From Blastomyces gilchristii SLH14081 (taxonomy: Eukaryota; Ascomycota; Eurotiomycetes; Onygenales; Ajellomycetaceae): a DNA stretch of 64,000 nt. The translations under genes were made by a program, and so were the position numbers. The stretch covers positions 7,517,314 to 7,581,313 of the forward strand of contig NW_003101682.1 of assembly GCF_000003855.2 (NCBI RefSeq). Direction: 5' to 3'. The notes under the pieces are model-generated. The model was not told where the DNA came from and ran no database searches. It saw only the letters and a list, made by a program, of their open reading frames with translations. Below are positions 1 through 11,559 of this stretch, one piece after another (position 1 is the stretch's first letter; every line of letters begins with the position of its first letter).

Positions 1-374
1 CTGTTAAAACAGCTATACACTATCTTTTAACAATTTTATTTTGTTATAGTCTCTCTTTACTGTACTTGTTTCTTTCTGTTCTTTTCTATCTATCTATTTA
101 ATGTGTCTATCTTTAAGACTATGTTCTCTTTTCCTTTGTCATAATATTTTCAAATGATTTCAAAGTATCAGAATGTGTTGAAATACTGTAATTTGTAAAC
201 AGTTTTTGTATTCTGGGCTGGAATTTTCTGATTCTGCATATCTGAAATTGATAAGTATATAATAGTTGACTCTATAGATATAGGAAAAACCCTGAGAACT
301 AAAGATTCTCAGGTAGATGTCATAGTCTCTGACTGCATACATCTATAATTGAAGAATAATAATAATATTAATAA
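1..374 (+). mobile_element. 3' end of a RNase H-bearing LINE (LINE-0), truncated by window start
   Basis: This segment matches the 3' untranslated end of the LINE copies ending at 23354, 26548 (reverse) and 51893 (reverse). It has the same start (ctgttaaaacagct), the same terminal hairpin pair near 290-352, and the same tail of TAA/AAT units at 351-374. No coding sequence is visible. The copy points rightward into the copia relic that begins immediately after the tail. Its 5' part lies outside the window, so length and target duplication cannot be judged. Confidence 0.85.
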
Positions 375-708
375 TCTGTATCACACACTGAGGCTCTGAG
401 ACTATTGCAGGAATTAAAGTTCTATAAATATATAAGAAAATAATTACATCTTCACAAAAAGATGCTTAAACAGCTATTATAAAGAAAGAGCTTAACTCTG
501 TAACTGAGTATAAAATTTTCATGATTATAAATAAGTCAACTGTTAAAACCTGAATTCTTGACAGTCACTGAGTTTATTGTGTTAAAACTAATGTAAATAG
601 TGATATATCATTCTACAAGATAAGATAAGTTATTTAAAGTTTTTATTAATAAAAGAGTGTTAATTTTAATAACATCTATATCTCTGTCATCTCTGTCTCT
701 GTCATTTG
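375..708 (+). pseudogene. Ty1/copia pol relic, piece 1: start of reverse transcriptase domain
   Basis: Read on the + strand with TGA taken as mutated Trp and TAA/TAG as mutated Gln, the frame gives the hallmark opening of a copia reverse transcriptase: an Ala-x-x-x-Glu-Leu-Asn-Ser block, then ILDS, a WVY-like block, VKTN, a YK(A/I)R block and a V-N-F-N-N-x-Y block. The reading continues after the MITE at 1214, so this is one gene broken by insertion. Many in-frame stops make it non-functional. The integrase half would lie left of the window or left of LINE-0. Family assignment is by motif order; it fits copia much better than gypsy or LINE RT. Confidence 0.8.
701..708. repeat. 8-bp target-site duplication of MITE-1, left copy
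   Basis: The left flank reads gtcatttg and the right flank at 1214-1221 reads gtcatctg. The one mismatch is a C-to-T transition of the kind seen throughout the repeats. An 8-bp duplication is characteristic of hAT transposition. Confidence 0.85.
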
Positions 709-1213
709 TAGACTGACTATGTGACAGTGTCTGAGATCAGAATCAGAATATTTAATAGTCTTATTATTAATTTAACTGATCTCATTACAAAATTTTAACA
801 TTAAATAGTAGTCTTATACTGTCTCAGTAAGACTTACTGTCTACTCTTATCACATTTTTCAAATGAGATCATGATTTTCACTTCTCAATTTAAAATATTT
901 TTATTGCTTTAAATAACTTTAAATATCAGTTGAGTGTTACTAAAAAGTGTTACTTTTTAAAAAATTAAAAATAGTCTAAAAAAACCTTAAAATGTCTAAA
1001 AATAGTAACTTTATGCTAAGAATGAGACTAAATGAGATTAAATGAAATTACTTTCTTATTTTTTCTAAGTCATGATCTCATTTTGAGATCTGATACATAG
1101 TCACTTTGCATGTTTTTTTAATGATTAGTCCCAGCAGAATTCACGCCAAGAAATGTATGAGATCAAATTAAATGAGATTAAATGTGAAATTCATAATTCT
1201 GATAATCAGTTTA
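709..1213 (-). mobile_element. hAT-type MITE copy 1
   Basis: A 505-bp non-coding element with the same ends as the large hAT element at 1371-7230: TAGACTGAC at one end and a decayed form of GGCCAGTCTA at the other (here ATCAGTTTA). It has no open frame. Four other copies (28951, 30861, 33714, 63497) have the same length and internal order, including a run of A residues next to an AAAAAGTAA/TTACTTTTT motif. It splits the copia RT reading frame and carries a near-perfect 8-bp target duplication. Orientation is given relative to the copy at 33714. Confidence 0.9.
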
Positions 1214-1370
1214 GTCATCTGTACTATACTTACAGTTATAGTAGTGAAAAGTTGAAATGTTTATTAAGTTAATTTCATCACAGTATTTCTGAATGCAGGC
1301 CTGTTATCTAATGAGCAGCTCTATATAAAGTAATCAACTGAATTTAATAATAATACTGATTATATATACC
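1214..1370 (+). pseudogene. Ty1/copia pol relic, piece 2: reverse transcriptase
   Basis: This continues piece 1 in frame once the MITE and one target duplication are removed. The residues follow the copia RT motif around the first catalytic Asp (T-x-x-x-V-x-V-K-x-W-N-V-Y, then V-N-F-x-T-V-F-L-N-A, where the family usually has VDF-x-TAFLNA), followed by an N-E-Q-L-Y-I-K block. The Asp of the usual VD-F-x-x-A-F-L motif is Asn here (GAT to AAT, a G-to-A change). It ends with tatatacc, which is repeated at 20302-20309 as the hAT target duplication. Confidence 0.8.
1363..1370. repeat. 8-bp target duplication of outer hAT copy, left
   Basis: The octamer tatatacc directly precedes TAGACTGGCC at 1371 and is repeated exactly at 20302-20309, directly after CAGTCTA. 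It therefore brackets the whole 18.9-kb composite, which marks the outer hAT insertion. Confidence 0.92.
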
Positions 1371-1779
1371 TAGACTGGCCGGCGGGATCATGAATTTCAC
1401 ATTTGATCTCATTTGATCTGGTCTCATACATTTCTTGGCGTGAGTTCCACCAGAACCAAGTCTCAAAAAAATCTGAAAATGGACCATTTCTGAGAGAAAT
1501 GTTGTGAAAAATGACCAGATTTAATTCAAGAACAGTGAAATGAGAGTAATTTCTCAGAATAAACTGTGAAACATAATCATTCTTTTAAAATCAGAATCAG
1601 ACTAAGACTGAAGATTAAAATCAGTCTCATTCAGTTCATTCAGTGATTACTTATATAATCAGAATTTAATAACAATTATTAATAATACTTATAAAATAAC
1701 TAAATACATTCTTGTATAAGTTTATTCTTCACTTTCTCATGAAAACTACACTTCTCTGATATACTGTGATCAGAGATAT

Positions 1780-4270
1780 TAAACTATCTGATAATTTCAT
1801 GGTTTATAATTATGAGTTTCTTGATTGTTTCTTCTTATAATTGTTCTTAGTGATAGTAATAAATATCTCAACTTGAGTTGAACTTTCACTTCATTCTCAT
1901 CTCTGTCAATGAAATTATCAGAATATCACATGCTATCAGTGTAACAGTTGAATATATACTCTCAATAATCTTTTATAACTCTAGAATTGATTTAATATAT
2001 AAATTTATTGAATCATCTTGAAGATTACAGTCAAATTCAGTTTTATAAGTATATAGTTTTGCCTGATTTTCAGTTGTAATCAATGTATGCAAGTTCTGTT
2101 TTAAAGTTAGTATTATAGTTCTATATGATATAAAGTGTTATCAAAGATCATTACTTACTAGAGAATTGTATTTCACTATCTTCATATCTTGAACATCTGC
2201 TCATTCAAATCTCTGATAGTTGATATTGTAGTAGTCTCAGATTAATTTAACATATAAGTCTCATTTCTTCTCTGTTCAATCTTGAGAAGTGTAGATATTA
2301 ACTTAATAGAAGAAATCTAGTAAAGCTGCTATAGCATAGTACTCTGTAAAAGATTGTTCAGTTTTGCTATAGTAATATATCAGTTTATTTCTTACAGTAA
2401 TAATAGTCTGCACTATAGCATTATTTCAGACTGAATTTCTTTTTAAGTGATTCAACTGCTTCTCAAGATGAGTAAATAAACTGTTATACACTCATCAGAC
2501 TGACTGCAGTATTGATGTATGAGTGATTGAGACTGTCTTTATTATCTTATAAAACTGAAACAGTAAATTAATCATATATATTAACTGAGTTCACTTTATA
2601 TTAGAAAGTTTTAATATCTAAATCTTTTTCTGATCAGAGTGTTACACTCAATGATTAATTATCTGATACAATTGAAGAGCTTAAACAGTTATCTTATATA
2701 TTAAACTTCATCATATTCTAATATTCTGTATCATATTCAGTGATGTGACTGATTTGTTTGTTTATTGAATATCATGAAATTATTATTATTATTTAAAGAA
2801 GATACAAATCACATTAGCAATGTTTCAAATCTATGATATTTAAATTATTAGTCAATCTATTTAAAATTAACAGTAGTGTTATCAAAAAGTATTATTAAAA
2901 AACAATATTAAAAAGTATTATTAAAAAACATTATCTTTTGTAAAGTGAATGTAAAAGTTACTTGAGTAATCACTTTCATCTCATTCTCATTTCAAGAATC
3001 AGTTATCTCATTATTTATCATCTCAATGTTATAGTTCTTTATTAGTGTTTATATCACAAGTTAGATCATATGAGTAATGCAGAAAATATGACCTTATTTA
3101 TTATTTCAGAAATACAAAGTCAATTTTTGCTTTAAACTCTCTATCATAGTATAGTTATTCACAGTATTATCAGTTGTAATTATAAGAAGACTGAGACTAA
3201 TATTTCAATAGTCATTTTTAATCACAGTTATTAATATCTCTGTCATATAATTCTTAGTATAACTACTGATCAATGATTCAAATTCAATTAATGTCTCTTA
3301 ATAAGTTCAGTTCTCATCAATGTAATAACATATAACTCTTATAAATGCAAGATTGTTTGTACTAGTTCATGCATTCACTGTGAGAGATACTCTTCAATAA
3401 TTCTTTAACTCTGATTCTAGATATTGTATATTGACTTTGTAGTGTGTCTCAAGGTTGAACTGAAGACAGAATCAATGTGAAATATGAAGATTTGAATTAA
3501 GCATTTAAAGAAGTATTCAGAATTCAGAGTTTTCAATTGATTAAAGAGAAAGATTCAGAGATATACATATATAAAGTAATTATTCACAGAAGTTATCAGA
3601 TAAGAGTTGTGAAATCAGAGTACTGATACATGATTATTTTCACATGATTTTCTTTAAATTAGAAAGTTAGTATTATTAAAAATTGTTATCTGATAGAGTA
3701 ACTTATCAGCTCAGTAGTAATTTTCTAATTATTTTTCTTTTACTGTCTGCATTCTGATGACTTCAGATGTTGAGAAATTTCTTCAGAGTTATGATCAGTT
3801 CATGATAAATATTTCTGAATGAAGTTACAGTGATTGTAGTAGAGAGATGACTCTTTAGTAATCTATAATATAATCTATTAATAATTATTTCATAGTTCAT
3901 CTCAATATTTGTGTTGAGTTTTTCATAAATTTCATGACCTGGAATCAGATATGAAGAATGAAGTAATTATTCATCATGATTGAAAGAGAGTATTCTGTAT
4001 TAAATTGTAAACAATATAGACTTTGTGATTTATAGTGATTTCTTGAAGAGTTTATAAATCTTCAATAGAATTAAAAGAAGTGAAAGAAGTGAATTCAGAA
4101 GACATGATAATAATTTAAGAAAGATAATAATTTATTTTCAATAACTGATCACTGATGTGTGTAAGAAGAATTAATATAAGAGAAAATAATCTTGTTTCTT
4201 AGCTTAGTTATAATTTTAGTACTAACTCAGATTGAATATCATCAATATATAAAAGTAAATAAATAATCTT
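1780..4270 (-). pseudogene. hAT transposase relic, arm copy L
   Basis: On the minus strand, with TGA read as Trp, the C-terminal half of a hAT transposase is visible. One block contains YYAIAALLDFFYK at about 2310-2350, followed by Trp-rich spacing, matching the hAT motif before the dimerisation region. The hATC dimerisation block follows at about 1790-1990, with MACDIL-like, PLTE-like and ER-F-N-like elements recoverable as ACDIL, LTEMR and a degraded FNS. It would catalyse cut-and-paste transposition using the TAGACTG ends. Stops are frequent, so it is dead. The N-terminal part towards 4270 reads poorly, and a BED finger was not found. A mirror copy lies on the + strand at 7260-9750. Confidence 0.72.
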
Positions 4271-4599
4271 GATTAATCTCTGTCATATTTCTTGAAATAT
4301 ATTAATATTGTGAAAGAGAGTGTTATCAAATTACATTATCAGATGATATTATTAAAAATATATTAATATTGTGAATATCAATGTTGAAAAAATGTTGATA
4401 CTTATACATTATAGTGATTTATAAATCATGATAGTTAAATATATATATATATATATATTATTCCTGACTTGATTACAACTTGTACAATAATTTTTAAAAA
4501 CTCAAAATCAATTTTAATTATTAATAATTATGAACTTACAACTAACTAATATAAAAAGAAGAACACTTTTTCTATTTCTTCTCTTTCTTATTCTTCTTA

Positions 4600-5461
4600 T
4601 CATTCTTCATAATTTACTTCTCATTCTTCTTCTTCTTCTTCTTCTTATCTGAGATGATAATCATCTCAAAATCTTCCTTCACTGCCTTCTCAGAGAAGAG
4701 TTTTCACTGCTTCTTCTCAGCCAGATCAACCTGCATCTCAAAATCCCGCATTTTCTGATCTGCTGCCTTGGGTTCCATCTCAGTGATAAGCAGATTGACA
4801 TGCTCAGAGAGCAGAGCTGTCTTCTCAATATTCTGAATCATGAAGTGCATTTGAGACCTGAACAAGGTCTCAATTCTCTCCTTCTCTATCAGCTTCTGCT
4901 AATCAATTAGAGAACAGAAGTATTATTAAAAATCATTATCTCTTAATAAATAAAAATCTTATCAGTTTTGACTTCTTTATCTCTTACTTTAATACTCTCT
5001 CAATCTTCTTCTATCATTACTTATTTACAGTAACACTCTTCTTCTCTCTTTCTCTTTTCATCTTGAACTCAAATCATTCTCAGAACTTCTTCTAGTTCTA
5101 TCACTACTGCATGAGGCTTTTCACTGTCTTCTTCTTCAATCTCTTACAGGTGGTGTCATCTGCATTATTTCTATACTTAGTTCAGTCTAAATCTATCAGA
5201 AGTGTTACTTAAAATTCTTATCATTCTACTCTCTTACAGAGTCTCTTCAAGATATTATAACATGTCTTACAATCTGTCTCTTCTCACTTGAATACTTTCT
5301 TCTTCTCTCTCTTCAATCTGTGATGATGCTCACACATCTTGATGATCCGCAGAACTGCAGAATATTTGAAGAGAGATGATATAATTGATTTCAGTGAGTG
5401 TTGAAGAAGAGTGAAGACAGAAGAGACAGTCAGAAATGATATAATAATGATGATAATAATA

Positions 5462-5499
<38 letters not shown>

Positions 5500-5600
5500 A
5501 ATAATAATGATAATAATGATGATAATGATAGTGATGATGATGATAATAATGATAATGATAATAATGATGATAATAATAATAATAATGAAAGAGAGAGTGC
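4600..5600 (-). pseudogene. Unrecognised hAT-borne protein: Ser tract, charged coiled coil, Lys-rich tail
   Basis: On the minus strand, reading TAA/TAG as Gln and TGA as Trp, one frame runs across the region. It opens with a serine-rich stretch encoded by TCA/TCT repeats (5440-5595). Next comes FKYSAVLRIIKMCEHHHR at about 5310-5375, a long Glu/Arg/Leu-rich coiled coil (LQDMLQYLEETLQESRM-like, about 5200-5290), a second helix rich in Glu and Gln near 4700-4900, and a poly-Lys end near 4600-4640. It lies upstream of the transposase on the same strand. It could be the N-terminal half of the transposase or a separate accessory ORF; I cannot tell. The second copy at about 17700-18700 shows the same order. 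Function not recognised. Confidence 0.5.
5445..5592. repeat. Impure GAT/AAT trinucleotide tract
   Basis: About 50 units of GAT and AAT. The hAT centre copy at 18560-18685 has the same tract with a different unit order, so the tract has slipped or mutated independently. Its likely coding reading is serine on the minus strand. Confidence 0.9.
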
Positions 5601-5642
5601 ATTGAAATATATTACTGACTTATCAAATATAAAGAGACAAAG

Positions 5643-5736
5643 AAAATATTAACAGCTTTCAGAGATATATGAAAACAGCTACAGTGTTGAAAATATTAAC
5701 AGCTTTCAGAGATATATGAAAACAGCTACAGTGTTG
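5643..5736 (+). repeat. Tandem duplication of 47 bp
   Basis: Two successive 47-bp units beginning aaaatattaacagctttc (5643-5689, 5690-5736) are identical by eye. The matching place in the second centre copy (around 18735-18780) has a single unit, so the duplication arose in this copy alone. Identity despite surrounding decay suggests it is later than most of the C-to-T mutation. Confidence 0.85.
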
Positions 5737-7230
5737 TATAGTAACATTATCTTCATTCAATACATGCAGTGTTAATATTCTTTATATACAGTTATCATAT
5801 AATCTATATCAGAGATACATGCAGAAAACAGATCTTTGTTACTAGAGAGAATGATTGCAGTGATTCTCTGTTTTCATATTATAAAGATAAGTTATTCTTA
5901 TTTCTTTCTTCTCTCTTTTCTCTTCTTCTTCAACTCATCACTAAGTTCAAGCTGATATGAAAACTATTAAAACACTCTTAGAAACCCTCAAATTGAAAAG
6001 TATAGACTAATCAAATTTTAAATACAGAAGAATTAAATTATATTCAACATTACTAATTATTCATTCTCTCTTAATAAAATCACAGTCATGTCTTCTCTTC
6101 TCCCTCTCTCAAACAAAACATGGCCTGTGAAAAGTGAGTATCATATCAGGTTATAATGATCAACACAGCCTCAGCATGCAGAACTGTATACACACAGTGC
6201 ATGCTGAACTGAGAGACTGCATGAGTTGCAAACCAGCATCAGCATCTCAGAAAGAGCCATGCAGTGTGAAAAAGCTGCAACTCTCAGTCATATATGCAGA
6301 GAGTGAATCATCACAGTAAGTATATATACATTGTATGAAAGTAACACTTTTTAATAACACTCAGTCTCTGATATCATGAAAATAGAGTCTCTTCATAAGA
6401 TCTGTTTTTATCAGAAGCTAGAAAATCTTATATTTCTTAAGATCATCTTCACACACCTTGTCTGTGAAATTAATGAAGAGAATTATTAATTTCAGCATTC
6501 TGTTCTTAATATTATGCAAGTGGCAGCAGAGTTCACTCTGATCACACTTTTTAAGTGTATATTTTCTAAATATTCACATTTATACAGATATATACTGATT
6601 ATTTATTAGATGATGTTAAGATAATGACTCATCACAGCCATATTACTCTCACTGTGAGAGATACATAGTTAATAATAAACATTGTAAAGACTCTGAGAAG
6701 TGAGTATTTTGAGAATACTACAGCTCTGCAATCTTGATTTTTTTTATTTTTGTTTTTTTTTTCTTTCTCTTTTTTTTTTTTTTTTCATTCTGATTTTTTC
6801 TTGTTTTTGTTTTGTTTTTTGTTTTTTGTTTTTTTTTTTTTGTATTTTATATTTTTTTCATAATTAAAATTATATGAATTATGATCTGTGTTCAGAAAAG
6901 TAATAATATTTAGTAATACTCTCTGTTGAATTTTCAACAAATGAGTACTATATTATGATATTATGTAAGTGAGAAGTGATTTCATGATCTCATTTGATAC
7001 CATTCTTAATAATGAAATCAGAATGAAAATATGACTAAGAATTCAAACATATTCTTTATTCAGAACTAGATTTTTATTTGAAAAGTGAATCTGAAACCTT
7101 TAATATTTAAAATAATATGATTTGAGATCAATGTGATGAACATAAATCATGACTAGAAGTAATACTTTTAGACAACGTGACAACTGTAAAGTTTGATCCT
7201 GGTCTCAGACACGGTCACATGATCAGTCTA

Positions 7231-9973
7231 ACAGAGATTAATTAAGATTGTTTATTTACTTTTATACATTGATGATATTCAATCTGAGTTAGTACTAAAA
7301 TTATAACTGAGCTAAGAAACAAGATTATTTTCTCTTATATTAATTCTTCTTACACACATCAGTGATCAGTTATTGAAAATAAATTATCATCTTTCTTAAA
7401 TTATTATCATATCTTCTGAATTTACTTCTTTCACTTCTTTCACTTCTATTAAAGATTCATAATCTCTTTAAGAAATCACTGTGAATTACAAAGTCTATGT
7501 TATTTACAATTCAACACAGAATACTCTCTTTTAATTATAATGAATAATCACTTCATTCTTCACATCTGATTCCAGGTCATGAAATTTATGAAAAACTCAA
7601 CATAAACACTGAGATGAACTATGAAATAATTATTAATAGATTGTATTACAGATTACTGAAGAGTCATCTCTCTGCTACACTAACTGTAACTTCATTCAGA
7701 AACATTCATCATAAACTGATTATAACTCTGAAGAAATTTTCTGACATCTGAAGTCATCAGAATGCAGACAATAAAAGAAAAATAATCAGAAAATTACTAC
7801 TAAGCTGATAAGTTACTCTATCAGATAATAATTTTTAATAACACTAACTTTCTAATTTGAAGAAAATCATGTGAAAATAATCATGGTATCAGTACTCTGA
7901 TTTTATAACTCTTATCTAATAACTTCTGTGAATAATTACTTCACATGTGTATATCTCTGAATCTTTCTCTTTAATCAATTGAAAATCCTGAATTCTGAAC
8001 ACTTCTTCAAATACTTAATTTAAATCTTCATATTTCACATTGATTCTGTCTTCAATTCAATCTCAAGACATACTACAAAGTTAATATGCAACATCTAAGA
8101 TCAGAGTTGAAGAATCATCAAAGAGTGTCTCTCACAGTGAATGCATGAACTAGTATAAATAATCTTACATTTATAAGAGTTACATGTTATTATATTGATA
8201 AGAACTGAACTTATTAAGAGACATTAATTGAATTTGAATCATTGATCAGTAGTCATACTGAGAATTATATAATAGAGATATTAATGACTGTGATTAAAAA
8301 TAACTATTGAGATATTAATCTCAGTCTTCTTATAATTACAACTGATAATACTGTGAATAACTACACTATGATGAAGAGTTTGAAGCAAAAATTGACTTTG
8401 TATTTCTGAAATAATAAACAAGGTCATATTCTCTGCATTGCTTATATGATTCAACTTGTGATATAAACACTGATAAAGAATCTTAACATTCAGATAAAGA
8501 ATAATGAGATGACTGATTCTTGAGATGAGAATAAGATGAAAGTGATTACTCAAGTAACTTTTACATTCACTTTATAAAAGATAATATTTTTTCATAATAC
8601 TTTTTAATATTGCTTTTTGATAATACTTTTTAATAATGCTACTGTTAATTTTGAATAGATTGACTAATAATTTAAATATCACAGATTTGAAACATTGCTA
8701 ATATGATTTGTATCTTCTCTAAACAATAATAATAATTTCATGATATTCAATAAACAAATAAATCAGTCATATCACTGAATATGATACAGAATATTAGAAC
8801 ACAGTAAAGTTCAATATATAAGATAACTATTCAGACTCTTCAATTATATCAGATAATTAATCATTGAATACAACACTCTGATCAGAAAAAGATTTAGATA
8901 TTAAAACTTTCTAATATAAAGTGAACTCAGTTAATATATATGATTAATTTACTGTTTCAGTTTTATAAGATAATAAAGACAGTCTCAATCACTCATACAT
9001 CAATACTGCAGTCAGTCTGATGAGTGTATAACAGTTTATTTACTCATCTTGAGAAGCAGTTGAATCACTTAAAAAGAAATTCAGTCTGAAATAATGCTAT
9101 AGTGCAGACTATTATTACTGTAAGAAATAAACTGATATATTACTATAGCAAAACTGAACAATCTTTTACAGAGTACTATGCTATAGCAGCTTTACTAGAT
9201 TTCTTCTATTAAGTTAATATCTACACTTCTCAAGATTGAATAGAGAAGAAATGAGACTTGTATATCAAATTAGTCTGAGACTACTACAATGTTAACTATC
9301 AGAGATTTGAATGAGCAGATGTTTGAGATGTGAAGACAGTGAAATACAATTCTCTAGTAAGTAATAATCTTTGATAATACTTCATATCACATAGAACTAT
9401 AATACTAACTTTGAAATAGAACTTATATACATTGATTGCAACTGAAAATCAGACAAAACTACATACTTATAAAACTGAATTTGATCACTATCTTCAAGAT
9501 GATCTGATGAATTTATATACTAAATCAATTCTAGAGTTATGAAAAATTGTTGAGAGTATATATTCAACTGTTGCACTGATGATGTGTGATATTCTGACAA
9601 TTTCATTAGCAGAGATGAGAATGAAGTGAAAGTTCAACTCAAGTCAAGATATTTATCACTATTATCAGAGACAATTACAAGAAGAAACAATCAAGAAACT
9701 CATGATTGTAAAACATGAAATTATCAGACAGTTTAATACCTCTGATCATAGTATATCAGAGAAGTGTAGTTTTCATGAGAAAGTGAAGAATAAACTTGCA
9801 TAAGAATGTATTTAATTGTTTCATGAGTGTTATTAATAATTGTTATCAAATTCTGATTATATAAGCAATCACTGAATGAACTGAATGAGACTGATTTTGA
9901 TCTTCAGTCTCAGTCTTATTCTGATTTTGAAAGAATGATCATCTTTCACAGTTTATTCTGAGAAATTACTTTC
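7231..9973 (+). pseudogene. hAT transposase relic, inverted arm copy R
   Basis: This is the reverse complement of 1530-4283. The hAT transposase therefore reads on the + strand here: the YYAIAALLDFFY block at about 9170-9210, then the ACDIL and LTEMR hATC block at about 9580-9640. It shares the same disrupted reading as arm L and has additional independent transitions. The arm is interrupted at 9978 by the gypsy element and its end resumes at 17207. The first 8 bases (acagagat) are the inverted inner target duplication. The small minus-strand frame at 8281-8553 is a shadow. Confidence 0.72.
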
Positions 9974-9978
9974 ATTTC
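9974..9978. repeat. 5-bp target duplication of GypA-1, left
   Basis: The sequence atttc immediately precedes the 5' LTR and is repeated at 17207-17211 immediately after the 3' LTR. Confidence 0.93.
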
Positions 9979-10236
9979 TGTAAGAAATCCCGCTCCTTGC
10001 GGATCCTTTACCTCTATTCCTATCTCTCATGTAATCAATAGGGCTAGCGGCCCTTGGCTACACACAACTATATAGACTGGAGTTCGCGAATACTATTTAT
10101 AGCTCAGCTTGAATGCTATTATACATTTGATCTCTACATTTTATCTTTCTATCATGAATACTTCTAGTAGTTAACAGTACATATCATGCCAAGCTGCAAA
10201 CACCTGAATAATTGTCTGTGAGTACTTATTCTTACA
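9979..10236 (+). repeat. 5' LTR of GypA-1
   Basis: 258 bp, TG...CA. Compared with the 3' LTR it shows about 16 differences, all C/T or G/A. They fall in CpG, CpC and CpA contexts, none in CpT. Because both LTRs were identical at insertion, these differences directly display the mutation spectrum. Confidence 0.93.
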
Positions 10237-10268
10237 TTTCAAGCTCAGTCAGTCAGCAACTGTCTGTT

Positions 10269-11500
10269 ATGACTGAAAGAACTAGAAACTCATGTGCTTC
10301 AATCTCTGTAAACTCTACTGCAGACACTCAGAAGCAGTCACCTGAATCATGAATAACCTCTGTGAAAGAAGTCTCAGAGAACTTATCAATCACTCACAGA
10401 ACATCATTCTCTGCATCTGTGACAGAGGAACTCTCAGAATTCACAAATGAATCAATCTCAGTGAAGAACATTCTTGAGCATCTTCTGTAAGATCAAGCTA
10501 TTTTTCTACAAGAAATGCTTACTGTCTGCAAACACTCTTGAACTGAGTCTCTAGACATGATCTTCAGAGACACCTGCAAACTGAAAAGAAACTTTCTTAA
10601 GCTGTGATCACTTAAGATCATCTATCAAATCATAATCTATAAAAGCTTTTGTGAGTTTGCATTTGAAATTGACTCACAAGCCCAGCTATGTGATATGAAA
10701 GATGAAGAAGCTATCATCTATGTAATAACAGACCTCTATTACACTGAAGTCAAGAACTGGCTGAATTATCTAGAGAATGATTATGAGAGATTCTGATAAT
10801 CTGTTCTCAAGACCTATCTAGAGAATAAGTTAAGAGACTTCATAAGCTGAACAGAGAACATCTGAGCTGTGATCATCAATATTAGAAAAAGAGGTGAGAA
10901 ATCTGATGAAGACTACTCATAGTGCTTCATGAAATTGTGATATGAATTGAGATCTGTGAAAACAGGGTTCTGAAATAAGACCTGAATGATGATATTCATG
11001 AAGAAGCTGAATAAAGATATGCAGAACAAGCTCATTGAGCAAGACTCTAAGTTCTTGACTCTGAAGAAACTGATGACTCTCATTCATCACTTGTGAATCA
11101 CTGTGAGAGTCACAGACTCATGAAGAGTGAATCATTGATCAGCCCTGTGAGAGCCAGAACAACAGAGAATAGGTTTGTCAGAAAAAGATGACAAGACACA
11201 GAGAGATTCATATCTGACTGCTGAGCAGAGAGAAAGAGCTTCATAAGCTCTCATGAACAGAGTGTATAACAGAGAGACTAAGAAAAAGAGACTCTGCTTT
11301 ATCTGTTCTAAATCAGAATATCTTCATGCAAACTGTCTGAACAAATCAAAATAGAAATTTGAGAAGTCATAGACAGAGTCAGCAACAGCCTTCTTAAGAG
11401 CTCTGAAGCTGACATCTGAATCTGTTGCTTCTCTGATGAAAATGCTTGCTCATAGAAAGAGACTGCACTGCAGTACTGCTGCTCTGCAAGCATGAAAAGC
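10269..11500 (+). pseudogene. GypA-1 Gag relic
   Basis: The start is chosen at the ATG at 10269, 33 bp after the LTR, giving MTERTRNS and then a Ser/Thr/Glu-rich N-terminus. The frame runs through charged helical sequence typical of gypsy capsid to a zinc-knuckle-like motif at about 11299-11343 (CFIC...LHANC). The knuckle His is replaced by Tyr (CAT to TAT), a C-to-T change. Many TGA and TAA codons interrupt the frame. The protein would form the particle and bind element RNA. Confidence 0.75.
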
Positions 11501-11559
11501 ATTGATAAACTCAGAATCCTAGATCACTGTGATGTCTCTAAAGCTCACAGAGTGAATGA

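Larger units (their letters stand above)
4276..7230 (-). mobile_element. hAT centre segment, copy 1 (inner element, inverted in place)
   Basis: This segment is repeated in direct orientation at 17378-20301 with ordered similarity throughout. It starts with ATCTCTGTCATATTTC and ends with the hAT terminus ATCAGTCTA. Contents along the + coordinates: an AT dinucleotide run (4439-4458), a minus-strand coding relic (4600-5600), a trinucleotide tract, a 47-bp tandem duplication, a less mutated stretch at about 6120-6320, and a long T-rich run at 6735-6850. It provides the 5' half of the hAT element relative to the minus-strand transposase. Confidence 0.85.

Noticed and set aside
5330..5605. Open frames of His/Tyr or Met/Ile on either strand across the GAT/AAT tract
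   Set aside because: These are translations of a simple repeat in the wrong frames. The frame that continues into readable protein is the Ser one on the minus strand.
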